From assembly GCF_031979925.1 (NCBI RefSeq), contig NZ_DALZFB010000003.1, positions 375,725 through 439,724 of the forward strand: DNA of 64,000 nt, in the 5' to 3' direction. This DNA comes from Pseudescherichia sp031979925. GTDB taxonomy: Bacteria > Pseudomonadota > Gammaproteobacteria > Enterobacterales > Enterobacteriaceae. Under the pieces are notes generated by a model. That model had not been told where the DNA came from. It did no database searches and saw nothing but the letters and a program-made list of their open reading frames with translations. A program made the translations under genes and the position numbers. How positions within the stretch are numbered: position 1 is the stretch's first letter; the number at the start of each line of letters is the position of its first letter. Shown one piece after another: positions 52,258 through 61,296 of this stretch.

Positions 52258-53702
52258 TCTGGTCTTCCTATTAACTTGCTGTGGGATACGGCATTGATAT
52301 CGTCAACAACCATCTGGAATGAGGCGGGGCGGCGTTCAAAGCTGGCGCGCGCGGCAACAAAGTCGTGGTGCATCGCCAGAATGTCATTCGGTAACGGGAC
52401 GGCACCGGCCTCCAGGATGCGAATCGCGCCTGCGTTGTCGCGCACCGGGGTCATCTTGCCTGCGTTACAGGCTGCCGGTGCAAAGGGGATATCCAGAACG
52501 CCCGCTTCAAAGGCCAGCACCGTGCCGCGAGCGATATCACCTTTACCGAGGGCAAAGACATGGTCCAGTACAGCGCGCACCTCGCGTTTGATCAGCTCCA
52601 CCTCCAGATCGACGGCGCGGCAGGCGGGGAAGGGCTGATCGCGGACCATGTTAAGCATCTGGCGCGACGCCTTTAGCCCCTGGGCATTAGCGGCAGCGGT
52701 AGGAATACCGAAGGCTTCATGCGGGCTTTTGGTGATGACTTTGGTTGCCCCCGCCATGCCGGCAACGGCTGCGCCCCAGGCGATGACGGAAAACGCTTTT
52801 GATTCATCCTCCGGGAAGCCACCCATCCACTGATGGAAGACGGTGCTTAACTCATAGTCTTCGTAGCCCTGCTGGCGGAAATAGTCATGAGAGAGTTCGC
52901 GCAGCGCTTTAACGGCGGCAACGTCCTGCGTGAGACTCCCCACCTGGCCATAGCCAACCGTAATAGAGCGTACACCCTGCTCCAGCGCCAGTAAGCCTTC
53001 AATGATGGCAACCGCATGCGACATAAACGGTGGGATCAGCGTGCCGGTCAGGGGGCCAAACGGCTCGCGGTTAATGCGGATGCCGTGCTCTTCATACAGG
53101 CCAATCAGGCGATCGCAGTACTGCCAGTCGCGCAGGGATTTTTCGAGCGTGACGCGTTTTGCGTAGGGAATGTTGTAGGAGATGCCGCCCCCCTCGTAGC
53201 TGGTAAACCCGCTGGCGATGGAGATCTCAGCCAGCAGCCGGGCATCTGGGGTACCGTGTCTGACCTGGAGCGGCTTCTGCAAGGATTCGGTCAGGCGACG
53301 GCAGGCGGCAACCCCGTGATTCACTACCGGTAAGCCATTGAGTTTTGAGGTGCCTGCTTCGATCGATTTTTGAATACCCACCGCAGCCTCTTCGTAACGA
53401 TTCAGGCGGGTGTAAGCATCGATGGTGGTGGGCAGCAGATCGCACTCCTGCTCCAGCACTTTAAGCAGGGCAATATGCTCGTCCAGCAGCGCCACGCCTG
53501 CACGAGGCTGGCTGAGAGTAATACCCTCCTCATCCGCCATGCGCAGCGCACGGGCGAAGTTTTTGGCCTCAGGTATGGTCTGCTGGTACTTTACGCCATC
53601 TTCGAAATGGGTAACGTCCTTCCCGGTAGGCCAGGTGTCCAGAACGCCTTGCCGCTCAGACATAAAATCGTCATGAGATATCTTTTTATTGCTGAGTTCC
53701 AT
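52254..53702 (-). CDS. glmE: Glutamate mutase epsilon (catalytic) subunit
   Basis: A 482-residue TIM-barrel subunit (Clostridium MutE is 483). NHGVAACRRLTES, GGGISYNIPYAKRVTLEKS, EPFGPLTGTL and KSPHEAFGIPT are conserved. With GlmS and adenosylcobalamin it isomerises glutamate to (2S,3S)-3-methylaspartate. It begins 6 bases after glmL. Confidence 0.93.
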   Translation of the reverse strand: MELSNKKISHDDFMSERQGVLDTWPTGKDVTHFEDGVKYQQTIPEAKNFARALRMADEEGITLSQPRAGVALLDEHIALLKVLEQECDLLPTTIDAYTRLNRYEEAAVGIQKSIEAGTSKLNGLPVVNHGVAACRRLTESLQKPLQVRHGTPDARLLAEISIASGFTSYEGGGISYNIPYAKRVTLEKSLRDWQYCDRLIGLYEEHGIRINREPFGPLTGTLIPPFMSHAVAIIEGLLALEQGVRSITVGYGQVGSLTQDVAAVKALRELSHDYFRQQGYEDYELSTVFHQWMGGFPEDESKAFSVIAWGAAVAGMAGATKVITKSPHEAFGIPTAAANAQGLKASRQMLNMVRDQPFPACRAVDLEVELIKREVRAVLDHVFALGKGDIARGTVLAFEAGVLDIPFAPAACNAGKMTPVRDNAGAIRILEAGAVPLPNDILAMHHDFVAARASFERRPASFQMVVDDINAVSHSKLIGRPE

Positions 53703-53708
53703 TCGTTG

Positions 53709-55109
53709 CTACCTTGGGTTTGGGGTTAAACAGTGAATGCTGGCGAGCGCAGCCGCCTGGGGATAAAGCCTTGCGGCATTAGCCAGCAGGGGGATCAGGC
53801 CTTTTTCATCACGGTAGTAATCAAACTGCGCGGGCAGCAGGATCCGGTTGCCGCGAGCATCGAGATCGCGATATTTAAGCCAGCGATGAATATCAAACGA
53901 CGCCGCGCGCGATAGCCAGCCGCCGGAGCCGACAATTTTGCGTATGGGGGTAAGATCGCGCCCGGTTTGCAGATCGACCGTGCCAACGCAGGTGGCCACC
54001 GCTTTTTTTGTTCCCGCATGGCGTTCGCTGGCATAGGCTACGCATAGCCCGGCCAACAAGGTATCGAAGCGGTGCTCTTCAGAACTGGCAGGCAGAGCGC
54101 CGGGGCAGGCAACGAGTTTGTCGAGATAGCGATAAAACGCGCTGTGCAAGTCGGGCTGCGAGGCAAAAAGCGTATCGATAAGCATTCTGGTGCTTTCGCC
54201 TACTACCGCCGCAGAGACCCGCATCCCTAAGTCACCCTCAACGGTGCGTTTGACAAAGGGCTCAGGCAGGCCGTGGAGAACGGTGTCCGGAGAGAGGGTA
54301 TTGGCGCAGGCGGAGTAGACATCAGTGGTTGCACCTCCCATATCAATCAGCATAAATGACTGCCAGGCATCATCATGCTGGCTCATTAGCTTAACCAGCT
54401 CAAACACCGTCCATGGCGTAGGCATAGGGGCTTCGCCAGTCTCATCGACGATAATGTCCAGTCCTTTTCCCTTCACGATACGGGATAGAAAGATGTCACA
54501 GATCGCCTGCCGGGCGGGGAGGGGGTTAGGCGAATCCAGCTCGGGCAGAATGTTATCCACTACGGTGAGCTGCTTATGCGCCAGCAGCTGCTCAACCTCG
54601 GATTGAATATCCCGATTGCCGGCGTAGACAATCGCGCACTCCAGCCCCGACGCGGCAAGCAGTCGCGCATTGTCCAGGCCATAGCGCGTCTCTCCTCCGT
54701 CTGTACCTCCGGCGAACAGCAGGATATCGGGTGGGGAGGCCTCAAGCTGGCGTATATCCTGCGGCGTTAGCTTGTAGGCATAATAGTGGGTGAGTTTGGC
54801 CCCTGCCGAATGGGCGGTCACCTTCGCCGCTTCAAGGGTAATAGAAGGCACTAAACCCATTGCAGCAACGGCCAGTCCGCCTTTAGCTGAAGAGGAGTAC
54901 TTAAGCGTGACGTCGCCGCGTCTAAGCAGCGACCTGGCATCCGAGACCTCCAGCAGCTGGTTCAGGCTGGCAAAAAAACCGTCGGCAAGATGTTGGGTGG
55001 TGGTTGGCGTGACCGCCTGATTAAGAAGCCTGAGGGTGTTATCACCTCTCATTTCAAAAAGAGCAGCCTTGGTCCAGGTTGAACCAATATCAACGGATAC
55101 CGTACGCAT
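53709..55109 (-). CDS. glmL: GlmL/MutL, glutamate mutase reactivating protein
   Basis: A 466-residue ASKHA-fold ATPase (unrelated to the DNA-repair MutL). The start is ATG 55109 (MRTVSVDIGSTWTKAALFEM), overlapping the glmS stop by one base. The frame is open 10 codons further upstream but inside glmS. The N-terminal phosphate loop (DIGSTWTKA) and LIDMGGATTDVYS (phosphate 2) are visible. It likely reactivates B12 inhibited by suicide turnover of glutamate mutase. Confidence 0.9.
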   Translation of the reverse strand: MRTVSVDIGSTWTKAALFEMRGDNTLRLLNQAVTPTTTQHLADGFFASLNQLLEVSDARSLLRRGDVTLKYSSSAKGGLAVAAMGLVPSITLEAAKVTAHSAGAKLTHYYAYKLTPQDIRQLEASPPDILLFAGGTDGGETRYGLDNARLLAASGLECAIVYAGNRDIQSEVEQLLAHKQLTVVDNILPELDSPNPLPARQAICDIFLSRIVKGKGLDIIVDETGEAPMPTPWTVFELVKLMSQHDDAWQSFMLIDMGGATTDVYSACANTLSPDTVLHGLPEPFVKRTVEGDLGMRVSAAVVGESTRMLIDTLFASQPDLHSAFYRYLDKLVACPGALPASSEEHRFDTLLAGLCVAYASERHAGTKKAVATCVGTVDLQTGRDLTPIRKIVGSGGWLSRAASFDIHRWLKYRDLDARGNRILLPAQFDYYRDEKGLIPLLANAARLYPQAAALASIHCLTPNPR

Positions 55110-55558
55110 CACACAACCTCTTCCGGCTGTGGGCGGCAATTGGTTAATTTATTGTTAATATCAGTAGCTATTAATTGGCAGACGTCTTCTAAATCGTGGC
55201 TCGGAGAAAAAACGCGATCGAAGCCCATGGCTCTAAATTTGTTCTCTATCTCAGTAAAGTCGTGTTTACCGACCACTAAATTGCCGCCGACGTAAAGTAA
55301 AACCTCGCCAATCCCACGTTCAATACAGCGCTCACGTAAACCCAGGCAGTCAATATCGCCATGGCCGTAAATAGAAGAGACCACAATAGCATCGGCCCCG
55401 GTTTCGATCGCGGCATCAATGTACTCATCCTGACTGACCATCACGCCGAGGTTGATCACCCGAAAGTCGTGGGCGGCAAAAACGCGATCCAGAACCTTGT
55501 TACCAACGGCATGGCAGTCGGCTCCAATTACGCCAATAACGAGCGTTGCTTTTTTCAT
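55109..55558 (-). CDS. glmS: Glutamate mutase sigma (B12-binding) subunit
   Basis: A 149-residue cobalamin-binding protein. The DxHxxG motif is Asp14-Cys-His16-Ala-Val-Gly19, with the base-off His16; VSSIYGHGDIDC and LLYVGGNLVVG complete the B12 pocket. This glmS is not glucosamine-6-phosphate synthase. It is the first gene of the operon. Adenosylcobalamin must come from synthesis or uptake encoded elsewhere. Confidence 0.94.
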   Translation of the reverse strand: MKKATLVIGVIGADCHAVGNKVLDRVFAAHDFRVINLGVMVSQDEYIDAAIETGADAIVVSSIYGHGDIDCLGLRERCIERGIGEVLLYVGGNLVVGKHDFTEIENKFRAMGFDRVFSPSHDLEDVCQLIATDINNKLTNCRPQPEEVV

Positions 55559-56406
55559 GGTGCATCCTCAATTAATTTATCGCCAGAATGTGCATTAGTC
55601 AGACATAAAAGCACAAAGGCATGGAATAGCGGGAAGTGTGAGGTGAGGGTAGGCAAGAGGCAATTGATCTATTTTCAATAGCTCTTTCTCTAAAAGAGTG
55701 ATTTATCTTTTGTTAATATGTAATGCAAGTAAAAACATGTGGTTATGTGATTTATTAACCTTGTCATTAATAATAAGTTGAGATTCAAACTTATTGGTAT
55801 AAATGATAAATTGTGAGCTTCTTCTAAAAATAGAGTTGCGCTTACTGAGCATTGATAAATAGTTAATAAAATTAAGGTGTAAATATAATTAAATAGTATG
55901 CATTACGCTAACGCACTATTGAAGCGTGATTGCGGATACATGCCTGCGTTGGCATAACACTATTTTTTAACCATCATGCGTTTGTTGGAACATATTTTTA
56001 ACATATCTTTTACCATGTGAACCATGGAGATACATAATTAACAATTAGGGTAAAAATTGATTTAGATCAATATTTAAAGCATGGAAAAAATTTCTAAAAA
56101 ACGTTAAATTGTCGCTGATCAAAATGGTCGAAAAGTTGTAAACTGGCGATAAATTGATCCCCGTCGAAAAACGTAAAAAAGGTTTATTAAAAACCTATTT
56201 ATTGTAAGGGATTTGCGGCGTAATATATCGCGAGATCAATTTGGGATTTTTATTAACCTGTCTGTAACTTTTCGTTGCGGCTGTCTGCGCTTATGCGTAC
56301 CAGTCCCAGTGAAAAGCAATAGATAATTTTGTATTGGGGCATGTGTGTGGACCCTCTCTAACGGGGTTTGCTCTCGAAGTCTTCATGCGATGCGCAAGGA
56401 GTCATG
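55559..56406. promoter_or_regulatory. glm operon/cydAB divergent control region
   Basis: An AT-rich 848-base gap without a supportable gene. The right part is the cydA control region, with the FNR boxes listed separately. The left part must hold the glmS promoter. I see no operator for it that I can defend, although a TTGAT half-site lies near 55665. Confidence 0.65.
56057..56070. promoter_or_regulatory. FNR box upstream of cydA
   Basis: TTGATTTAGATCAA is a perfect TTGAT-N4-ATCAA palindrome about 340 bases before cydA. A second, weaker copy, TTGTCGCTGATCAA, lies at 56109-56122. In E. coli, cydAB is repressed by FNR and activated by ArcA from this region. Confidence 0.85.
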
Positions 56407-58008
56407 ATGTTAGATATAGTCGAACTGTCACGCTTGCAGTTTGCCTTAACCGCGATGTACCACTTCCTGTTTGTCCCTTTAACGCTTGGTATGGCGTTTC
56501 TGCTGGCAATCATGGAAACGGTCTACGTTCTTTCCGGCAAACAAATCTATAAAGATATGACCAAGTTCTGGGGCAAGTTGTTTGGTATCAACTTTGCGCT
56601 GGGCGTGGCCACCGGTCTGACCATGGAGTTCCAGTTCGGGACTAACTGGTCCTATTACTCTCACTACGTAGGCGATATCTTTGGTGCACCGCTGGCCATC
56701 GAAGGCCTGATGGCGTTCTTCCTTGAATCCACTTTTGTTGGCCTGTTCTTCTTTGGCTGGGATCGCCTGGGCAAAGTACAGCATATGGCGGTTACCTGGC
56801 TGGTTGCGCTGGGGTCTAACCTCTCTGCCCTGTGGATCCTCGTAGCAAACGGCTGGATGCAGAATCCGATCGCATCGGATTTCAACTTCGAAACCATGCG
56901 CATGGAGATGGTCAGCTTCTCTGAGCTGGTACTTAACCCGGTTGCCCAGGTGAAATTTGTTCACACCGTGGCGGCGGGCTACACCTGCGGCGCGATGTTT
57001 ATCCTTGGCATCAGCTCCTACTATCTGCTGCGTGGCCGCGATGTGGCGTTCGCCAAACGCTCCTTTGCCATCGCTGCCAGCTTCGGCATGGCTGCCGTAC
57101 TCTCTGTTATCGTACTGGGCGATGAGTCCGGCTATGAGATGGGCGACGTACAGAAAACCAAACTGGCCGCTATCGAAGCCGAGTGGGAGACTCAGCCAGC
57201 TCCGGCCGCGTTTACCCTGTTTGGTATTCCGGATCAGGATAAGCAGGAGAACAATTTTGCTATTCAGATCCCGTATGCGCTGGGCATTATCGCCACGCGC
57301 TCCGTTGATACGCCGGTTATCGGTCTGAAAGATCTGATGGTGCAGCATGAAGAACGTATCCGTAACGGGATGAAGGCTTATCAGCTGCTGGAAGAGCTGC
57401 GCGCGGGGTCGACTGACCAGAACGTGCGTGACCAGTTCAACAGCATGAAGAAAGACCTCGGCTACGGCATGCTGCTGAAGCGCTATACGCCTAACGTCAC
57501 CGATGCCACCGAAGATCAGATCAAGCAGGCTACGCAGGACTCCATCCCACGCGTTGCGCCGCTCTACTTTGCGTTCCGTATTATGGTGGCCTGTGGCGTG
57601 CTGATGCTGCTGATCTTCGCTGTCTCCTTCTGGACTGTTTGCCGTAACCGTATCGGCAGCAAATCCTGGCTACTCCGCGCCGCGCTGTACGGTATTCCGC
57701 TGCCGTGGATTGCTATTGAGACCGGCTGGTTTGTTGCAGAGTATGGCCGTCAGCCGTGGGCGATTGGTGAGGTGCTGCCGACCGCAGTGGCTAACTCTTC
57801 GCTGACAGTAGGTGACCTGCTGTTCTCTATGATCCTTATCTGCGGCCTCTATACGTTGTTTATGGTGGCGGAAGTGTTCCTGATGTTCAAATTTGCTCGT
57901 CTTGGGCCGAGCAGTCTGAAAACGGGTCGCTACCACTACGAGCAGGCTAACGTTCAGACCGATACTCAGTATGGTCAGTCCACCGTTGCTTCTCAGCCGG
58001 CACGCTAA
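56407..58008 (+). CDS. cydA: Cytochrome bd-I ubiquinol oxidase subunit I
   Basis: A 533-residue subunit starting at ATG 56407 (MLDIVELSRLQFALTAMYH), preceded by AAGGAGT. The ATG at 56404 and the frame upstream of it are not used. Heme b558 and b595/d ligands His19 and His186-type regions, the Q-loop and WETQPAPAAFTLFGIPDQ are present. It reduces O2 to water under low oxygen. The C-terminus is about 10 residues longer than E. coli's. Confidence 0.97.
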   Translation: MLDIVELSRLQFALTAMYHFLFVPLTLGMAFLLAIMETVYVLSGKQIYKDMTKFWGKLFGINFALGVATGLTMEFQFGTNWSYYSHYVGDIFGAPLAIEGLMAFFLESTFVGLFFFGWDRLGKVQHMAVTWLVALGSNLSALWILVANGWMQNPIASDFNFETMRMEMVSFSELVLNPVAQVKFVHTVAAGYTCGAMFILGISSYYLLRGRDVAFAKRSFAIAASFGMAAVLSVIVLGDESGYEMGDVQKTKLAAIEAEWETQPAPAAFTLFGIPDQDKQENNFAIQIPYALGIIATRSVDTPVIGLKDLMVQHEERIRNGMKAYQLLEELRAGSTDQNVRDQFNSMKKDLGYGMLLKRYTPNVTDATEDQIKQATQDSIPRVAPLYFAFRIMVACGVLMLLIFAVSFWTVCRNRIGSKSWLLRAALYGIPLPWIAIETGWFVAEYGRQPWAIGEVLPTAVANSSLTVGDLLFSMILICGLYTLFMVAEVFLMFKFARLGPSSLKTGRYHYEQANVQTDTQYGQSTVASQPAR

Positions 58009-58023
58009 GACAGGAGTCGTCAC

Positions 58024-59163
58024 ATGATTGATTATGAAGTATTACGTTTTATCTGGTGGCTGCTGGTTGGCATTCTGCTGATTGGCTTTGCGGTCACCGA
58101 CGGCTGGGATATGGGCGTGGGGATGTTAACCCGCTTCCTGGGTCGTAACGACACCGAGCGCCGGATTATGATCAACTCCATCGCTCCACACTGGGACGGT
58201 AACCAGGTGTGGCTGATCACCGCAGGCGGGGCGCTATTCGCGGCCTGGCCGATGGTCTACGCCGCTGCCTTCTCCGGCTTCTATGTCGCGATGATCCTGG
58301 TGCTGGCCTCGCTGTTTTTCCGTCCGGTCGGTTTTGACTACCGCTCGAAGATTGAGGATCCGCGCTGGCGTAACATGTGGGACTGGGGCATCTTTATCGG
58401 CAGCTTCGTGCCACCGCTGGTGATTGGCGTTGCCTTCGGTAACCTGCTGCAGGGTGTACCGTTCCATATGGACGAATACATGCGCCTCTTCTACACCGGT
58501 AACTTCTTCCAGCTGCTGAACCCGTTTGGTCTGCTGGCAGGCGTGGTGAGCGTGGCGATGATCCTGACGCAGGGTGCAACCTACCTGCAGATGCGTACCG
58601 CAGGCGAAGTGTACGTGCGCTCCCGTGCTACCACTCAGGTGGCGGCGCTGGTGACCATGGTCTGCTTCGCACTGGCAGGGGTATGGGTGATGTTCGGTAT
58701 CGACGGCTATGTAGTGACCTCTACTATCGATCATCACGCCGCGTCTAACCCGCTGACCAAGCAGGTTGCACGTGAAGCCGGTGCCTGGCTGGTGAACTTT
58801 AACAACACGCCGATCCTGTGGGCAATCCCGGCGCTGGGCGTTGTGCTGCCGCTGTTTACCTTTGTTGCAGGTCGTCTGAACAGATCGGCATGGGCGTTCC
58901 TCTTCTCGTCCCTGACGCTGGCATGCATCATTCTGACCGCAGGCATTGCGCTGTTCCCGTTCATCATGCCATCCAGCACCGTGCTGAACGCCAGCCTGAC
59001 CATGTGGGATGCGACATCGAGCCAGATGACATTGAACCTGATGACCTGGGTCGCAGCGGTCTTTGTACCGATTATTCTGCTCTACTCCTCATGGTGCTAC
59101 TGGAAGATGTTCGGTCGCATTACCAAAGAGCATATTGAAAGCAACACGCACTCTCTGTACTAA
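58024..59163 (+). CDS. cydB: Cytochrome bd-I ubiquinol oxidase subunit II
   Basis: A 379-residue, eight-helix partner of CydA. MIDYEVLRFIWWLLVGILLIGFAVTDGWDMGVGML and LVNFNNTPILWAIPALGVVLP are typical. It is 15 bases after cydA and of E. coli length. Confidence 0.97.
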   Translation: MIDYEVLRFIWWLLVGILLIGFAVTDGWDMGVGMLTRFLGRNDTERRIMINSIAPHWDGNQVWLITAGGALFAAWPMVYAAAFSGFYVAMILVLASLFFRPVGFDYRSKIEDPRWRNMWDWGIFIGSFVPPLVIGVAFGNLLQGVPFHMDEYMRLFYTGNFFQLLNPFGLLAGVVSVAMILTQGATYLQMRTAGEVYVRSRATTQVAALVTMVCFALAGVWVMFGIDGYVVTSTIDHHAASNPLTKQVAREAGAWLVNFNNTPILWAIPALGVVLPLFTFVAGRLNRSAWAFLFSSLTLACIILTAGIALFPFIMPSSTVLNASLTMWDATSSQMTLNLMTWVAAVFVPIILLYSSWCYWKMFGRITKEHIESNTHSLY

Positions 59164-59177
59164 GTAAGGAGCATACA

Positions 59178-59291
59178 ATGTGGTATTTCGCATGGATTTT
59201 AGGAACGCTTCTTGCCTGTGCATTTGGCGTAATTACCGCCCTGGCGCTAGAGCACGTTGAAGCGACCCAGGCAGGTAAAGAAAAAGCCTGA
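59178..59291 (+). CDS. cydX: CydX small subunit of cytochrome bd-I
   Basis: A 37-residue single-helix peptide (MWYFAWILGTLLACAFGVIT...), E. coli length, with the conserved WYFxW start and Glu25-His. It stabilises the bd oxidase hemes. Its TGA shares a base with the ATG of ybgE. Confidence 0.96.
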   Translation: MWYFAWILGTLLACAFGVITALALEHVEATQAGKEKA

Positions 59292-59584
59292 TGGAACCTA
59301 TTATCGCAAAACTCTATGCGGTAATGGACAAGGGCCCGCTCAGGGCCCTTTCCTTAGTGATGGCGTTGGTGCTGGCAGGCTGCATGTTTTGGGATCCTAC
59401 CCGTTTTGCAGCGAAAACCAGTGACCTGGCAATCTGGCATGGTCTGCTGATGATGTGGGCCGTCTGCGCAGGCGTGATCCACGGAGTTGGGTTCCGTCCG
59501 AAAGCCGTGCACTGGCAGGGGATCTTCTGCCCGCTCATCGCCGATATCGTCCTTGCCGTTGGGCTTATCTTTTTCTTCTTTTGA
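59291..59584 (+). CDS. ybgE: YbgE, cyd-operon membrane protein
   Basis: A 97-residue protein with three predicted membrane helices and the conserved HGVGFRPKAVHWQ. It is the last gene of the cyd operon. The function is unknown. A terminator-like hairpin follows. Confidence 0.93.
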   Translation: MEPIIAKLYAVMDKGPLRALSLVMALVLAGCMFWDPTRFAAKTSDLAIWHGLLMMWAVCAGVIHGVGFRPKAVHWQGIFCPLIADIVLAVGLIFFFF

Positions 59585-59605
59585 ATGAGAAATGTCCGTT
59601 AACGA

Positions 59606-59634
59606 TATGGGCTTGCACAAGCCCATAAATTTTT
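59606..59634 (+). terminator. Terminator after ybgE
   Basis: TATGGGCTTG (59606-59615) pairs with CAAGCCCATA (59618-59627), then AATTTTT. The innermost pairs must open to make the loop. Confidence 0.85.
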
Positions 59635-59731
59635 ACGCTGCGTTTACTTCAACCCATTCCAAACCACCTTTCCCCCGCGTATAGTAGCAGCGTTTGAACG
59701 CTCTACTTATATTGCATTACCGGGATGTAAA

Positions 59732-60136
59732 GTGAATACAACGTTATTTCGATGGCCGGTTCGTGTGTACTATGAAGATACCGATGCCGGTGGTGTGGTT
59801 TACCATGCCAGCTACGTCGCTTTTTACGAGAGAGCACGCACGGAGATGCTACGACATCACCACTTTAGCCAGCAGGTTTTGTTGGCCGAGCGGGTAGCAT
59901 TCGTGGTACGCAAGATGACGCTGGAGTATTTTGCACCCGCCAGACTCGACGATATGCTCGAAGTCCAAACGGAAATTACATCAATGCGTGGAACCTCTCT
60001 GGTCTTCACGCAGCGGATCGTCAATGCAGAGAATATCGTGCTGAACGAAGCTGAGGTACTGATTGTCTGCGTTGATCCACTCTTAATGAAGCCTCGTGCG
60101 CTTCCCAAGTCTATTGTCGCGGAGTTTAAGCAGTGA
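59732..60136 (+). CDS. ybgC: YbgC acyl-CoA thioesterase
   Basis: A 134-residue hot-dog thioesterase, translated from GTG 59732. YEDTDAGGVVYHASYVAFYERART has the catalytic Asp. In E. coli YbgC hydrolyses short acyl-CoAs and is part of the Tol-Pal operon. It overlaps tolQ by 4 bases. Confidence 0.95.
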   Translation: MNTTLFRWPVRVYYEDTDAGGVVYHASYVAFYERARTEMLRHHHFSQQVLLAERVAFVVRKMTLEYFAPARLDDMLEVQTEITSMRGTSLVFTQRIVNAENIVLNEAEVLIVCVDPLLMKPRALPKSIVAEFKQ

Positions 60137-60825
60137 CTGACATGAACATCCTTGATTTGTTCCTGAAGGCAAGCCTTCTGGTCAAACTTATCATGTTGAT
60201 TTTGATTGGTTTTTCTATCGCATCCTGGGCAATCATTATTCAGCGAACGCGTATTCTTAACGCTGCTACCCGTGAAGCCGAAGGGTTCGAGGACAAATTC
60301 TGGTCCGGTATCGAGCTTTCCCGCCTCTATCAGGAGAGCCAGGGCCGCCGTGAAAACCTGGCCGGCTCAGAGCAGATCTTCTACAGCGGATTTAAAGAGT
60401 TTGCTCGCCTGCACAGGGCGAACAGCCATGCGCCGGAAGCCATCGTGGAAGGGGCATCACGCGCGATGCGTATCTCCATGAACCGCGAGCTGGAGACCCT
60501 GGAGACGCACATTCCATTCCTTGGAACCGTTGGCTCCATTAGCCCGTATATCGGTCTGTTTGGTACGGTGTGGGGGATTATGCACGCCTTTATCGCGCTG
60601 GGCGCGGTGAAGCAGGCGACGCTGCAGATGGTTGCGCCAGGGATCGCGGAAGCGCTGATCGCTACCGCCATCGGCCTGTTTGCCGCCATCCCTGCGGTTA
60701 TGGCCTACAACCGTCTGAACCAACGCGTCAATAAGCTTGAGCTGAGCTACGACAACTTTATGGAAGAGTTCACCGCAATTCTGCATCGTCAGGCGTTTAC
60801 CAGCACCGAGAGCAATAAGGGGTAA
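60133..60825 (+). CDS. tolQ: TolQ, inner-membrane motor subunit
   Basis: A 230-residue ExbB/MotA-type subunit from GTG 60133, E. coli length. Three membrane helices, with the conserved TVGSISPYIGLFGTVWGIMHAF and ATAIGLFAAIPAVMAYNR helices that form the proton channel with TolR. Confidence 0.97.
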   Translation: MTDMNILDLFLKASLLVKLIMLILIGFSIASWAIIIQRTRILNAATREAEGFEDKFWSGIELSRLYQESQGRRENLAGSEQIFYSGFKEFARLHRANSHAPEAIVEGASRAMRISMNRELETLETHIPFLGTVGSISPYIGLFGTVWGIMHAFIALGAVKQATLQMVAPGIAEALIATAIGLFAAIPAVMAYNRLNQRVNKLELSYDNFMEEFTAILHRQAFTSTESNKG

Positions 60826-60828
60826 GCC

Positions 60829-61257
60829 ATGGCCAGAACACGCGGTCGGGGTCGTCGTGAGCTGAAGTCCGAGATCAACATTGTACCGTTACTCGACGTA
60901 CTGCTGGTGCTGCTGCTGATCTTTATGGCAACGGCACCCATCATCACGCAGAGCGTAGAGGTGGATCTACCGGATGCGACCGAGTCGCAAACCGTCAGCT
61001 CCAATGACGATCCGCCGGTTATCATTGAGGTTTCCGGCGTGGGTCAATACAGCGTGGTAGTGGAAAAAGATCGTATGGATCAGCTGCCGCCGGAGCAGGT
61101 GATTGCCGAAGCGCAACGTCGCCTGCAATCCAATCCGAAAACGGTCTTCTTAATCGGTGGCGCGAAAGAAGTGCCTTACGATGAAATAATTAAAGCGCTG
61201 AACCTGCTCCATAGTGCGGGCGTGAAGTCGGTTGGCTTAATGACCCAGCCTATCTAA
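60829..61257 (+). CDS. tolR: TolR, proton-channel subunit
   Basis: A 142-residue ExbD-type subunit. One N-terminal helix carries the essential Asp (INIVPLLDVLLVLLLIFM), followed by a periplasmic domain. It couples the proton gradient to TolA. Confidence 0.97.
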   Translation: MARTRGRGRRELKSEINIVPLLDVLLVLLLIFMATAPIITQSVEVDLPDATESQTVSSNDDPPVIIEVSGVGQYSVVVEKDRMDQLPPEQVIAEAQRRLQSNPKTVFLIGGAKEVPYDEIIKALNLLHSAGVKSVGLMTQPI

Positions 61258-61296
61258 TCCGCTGCTGAGCAGGCAGACAGTTTTTGGGAACCGAGA

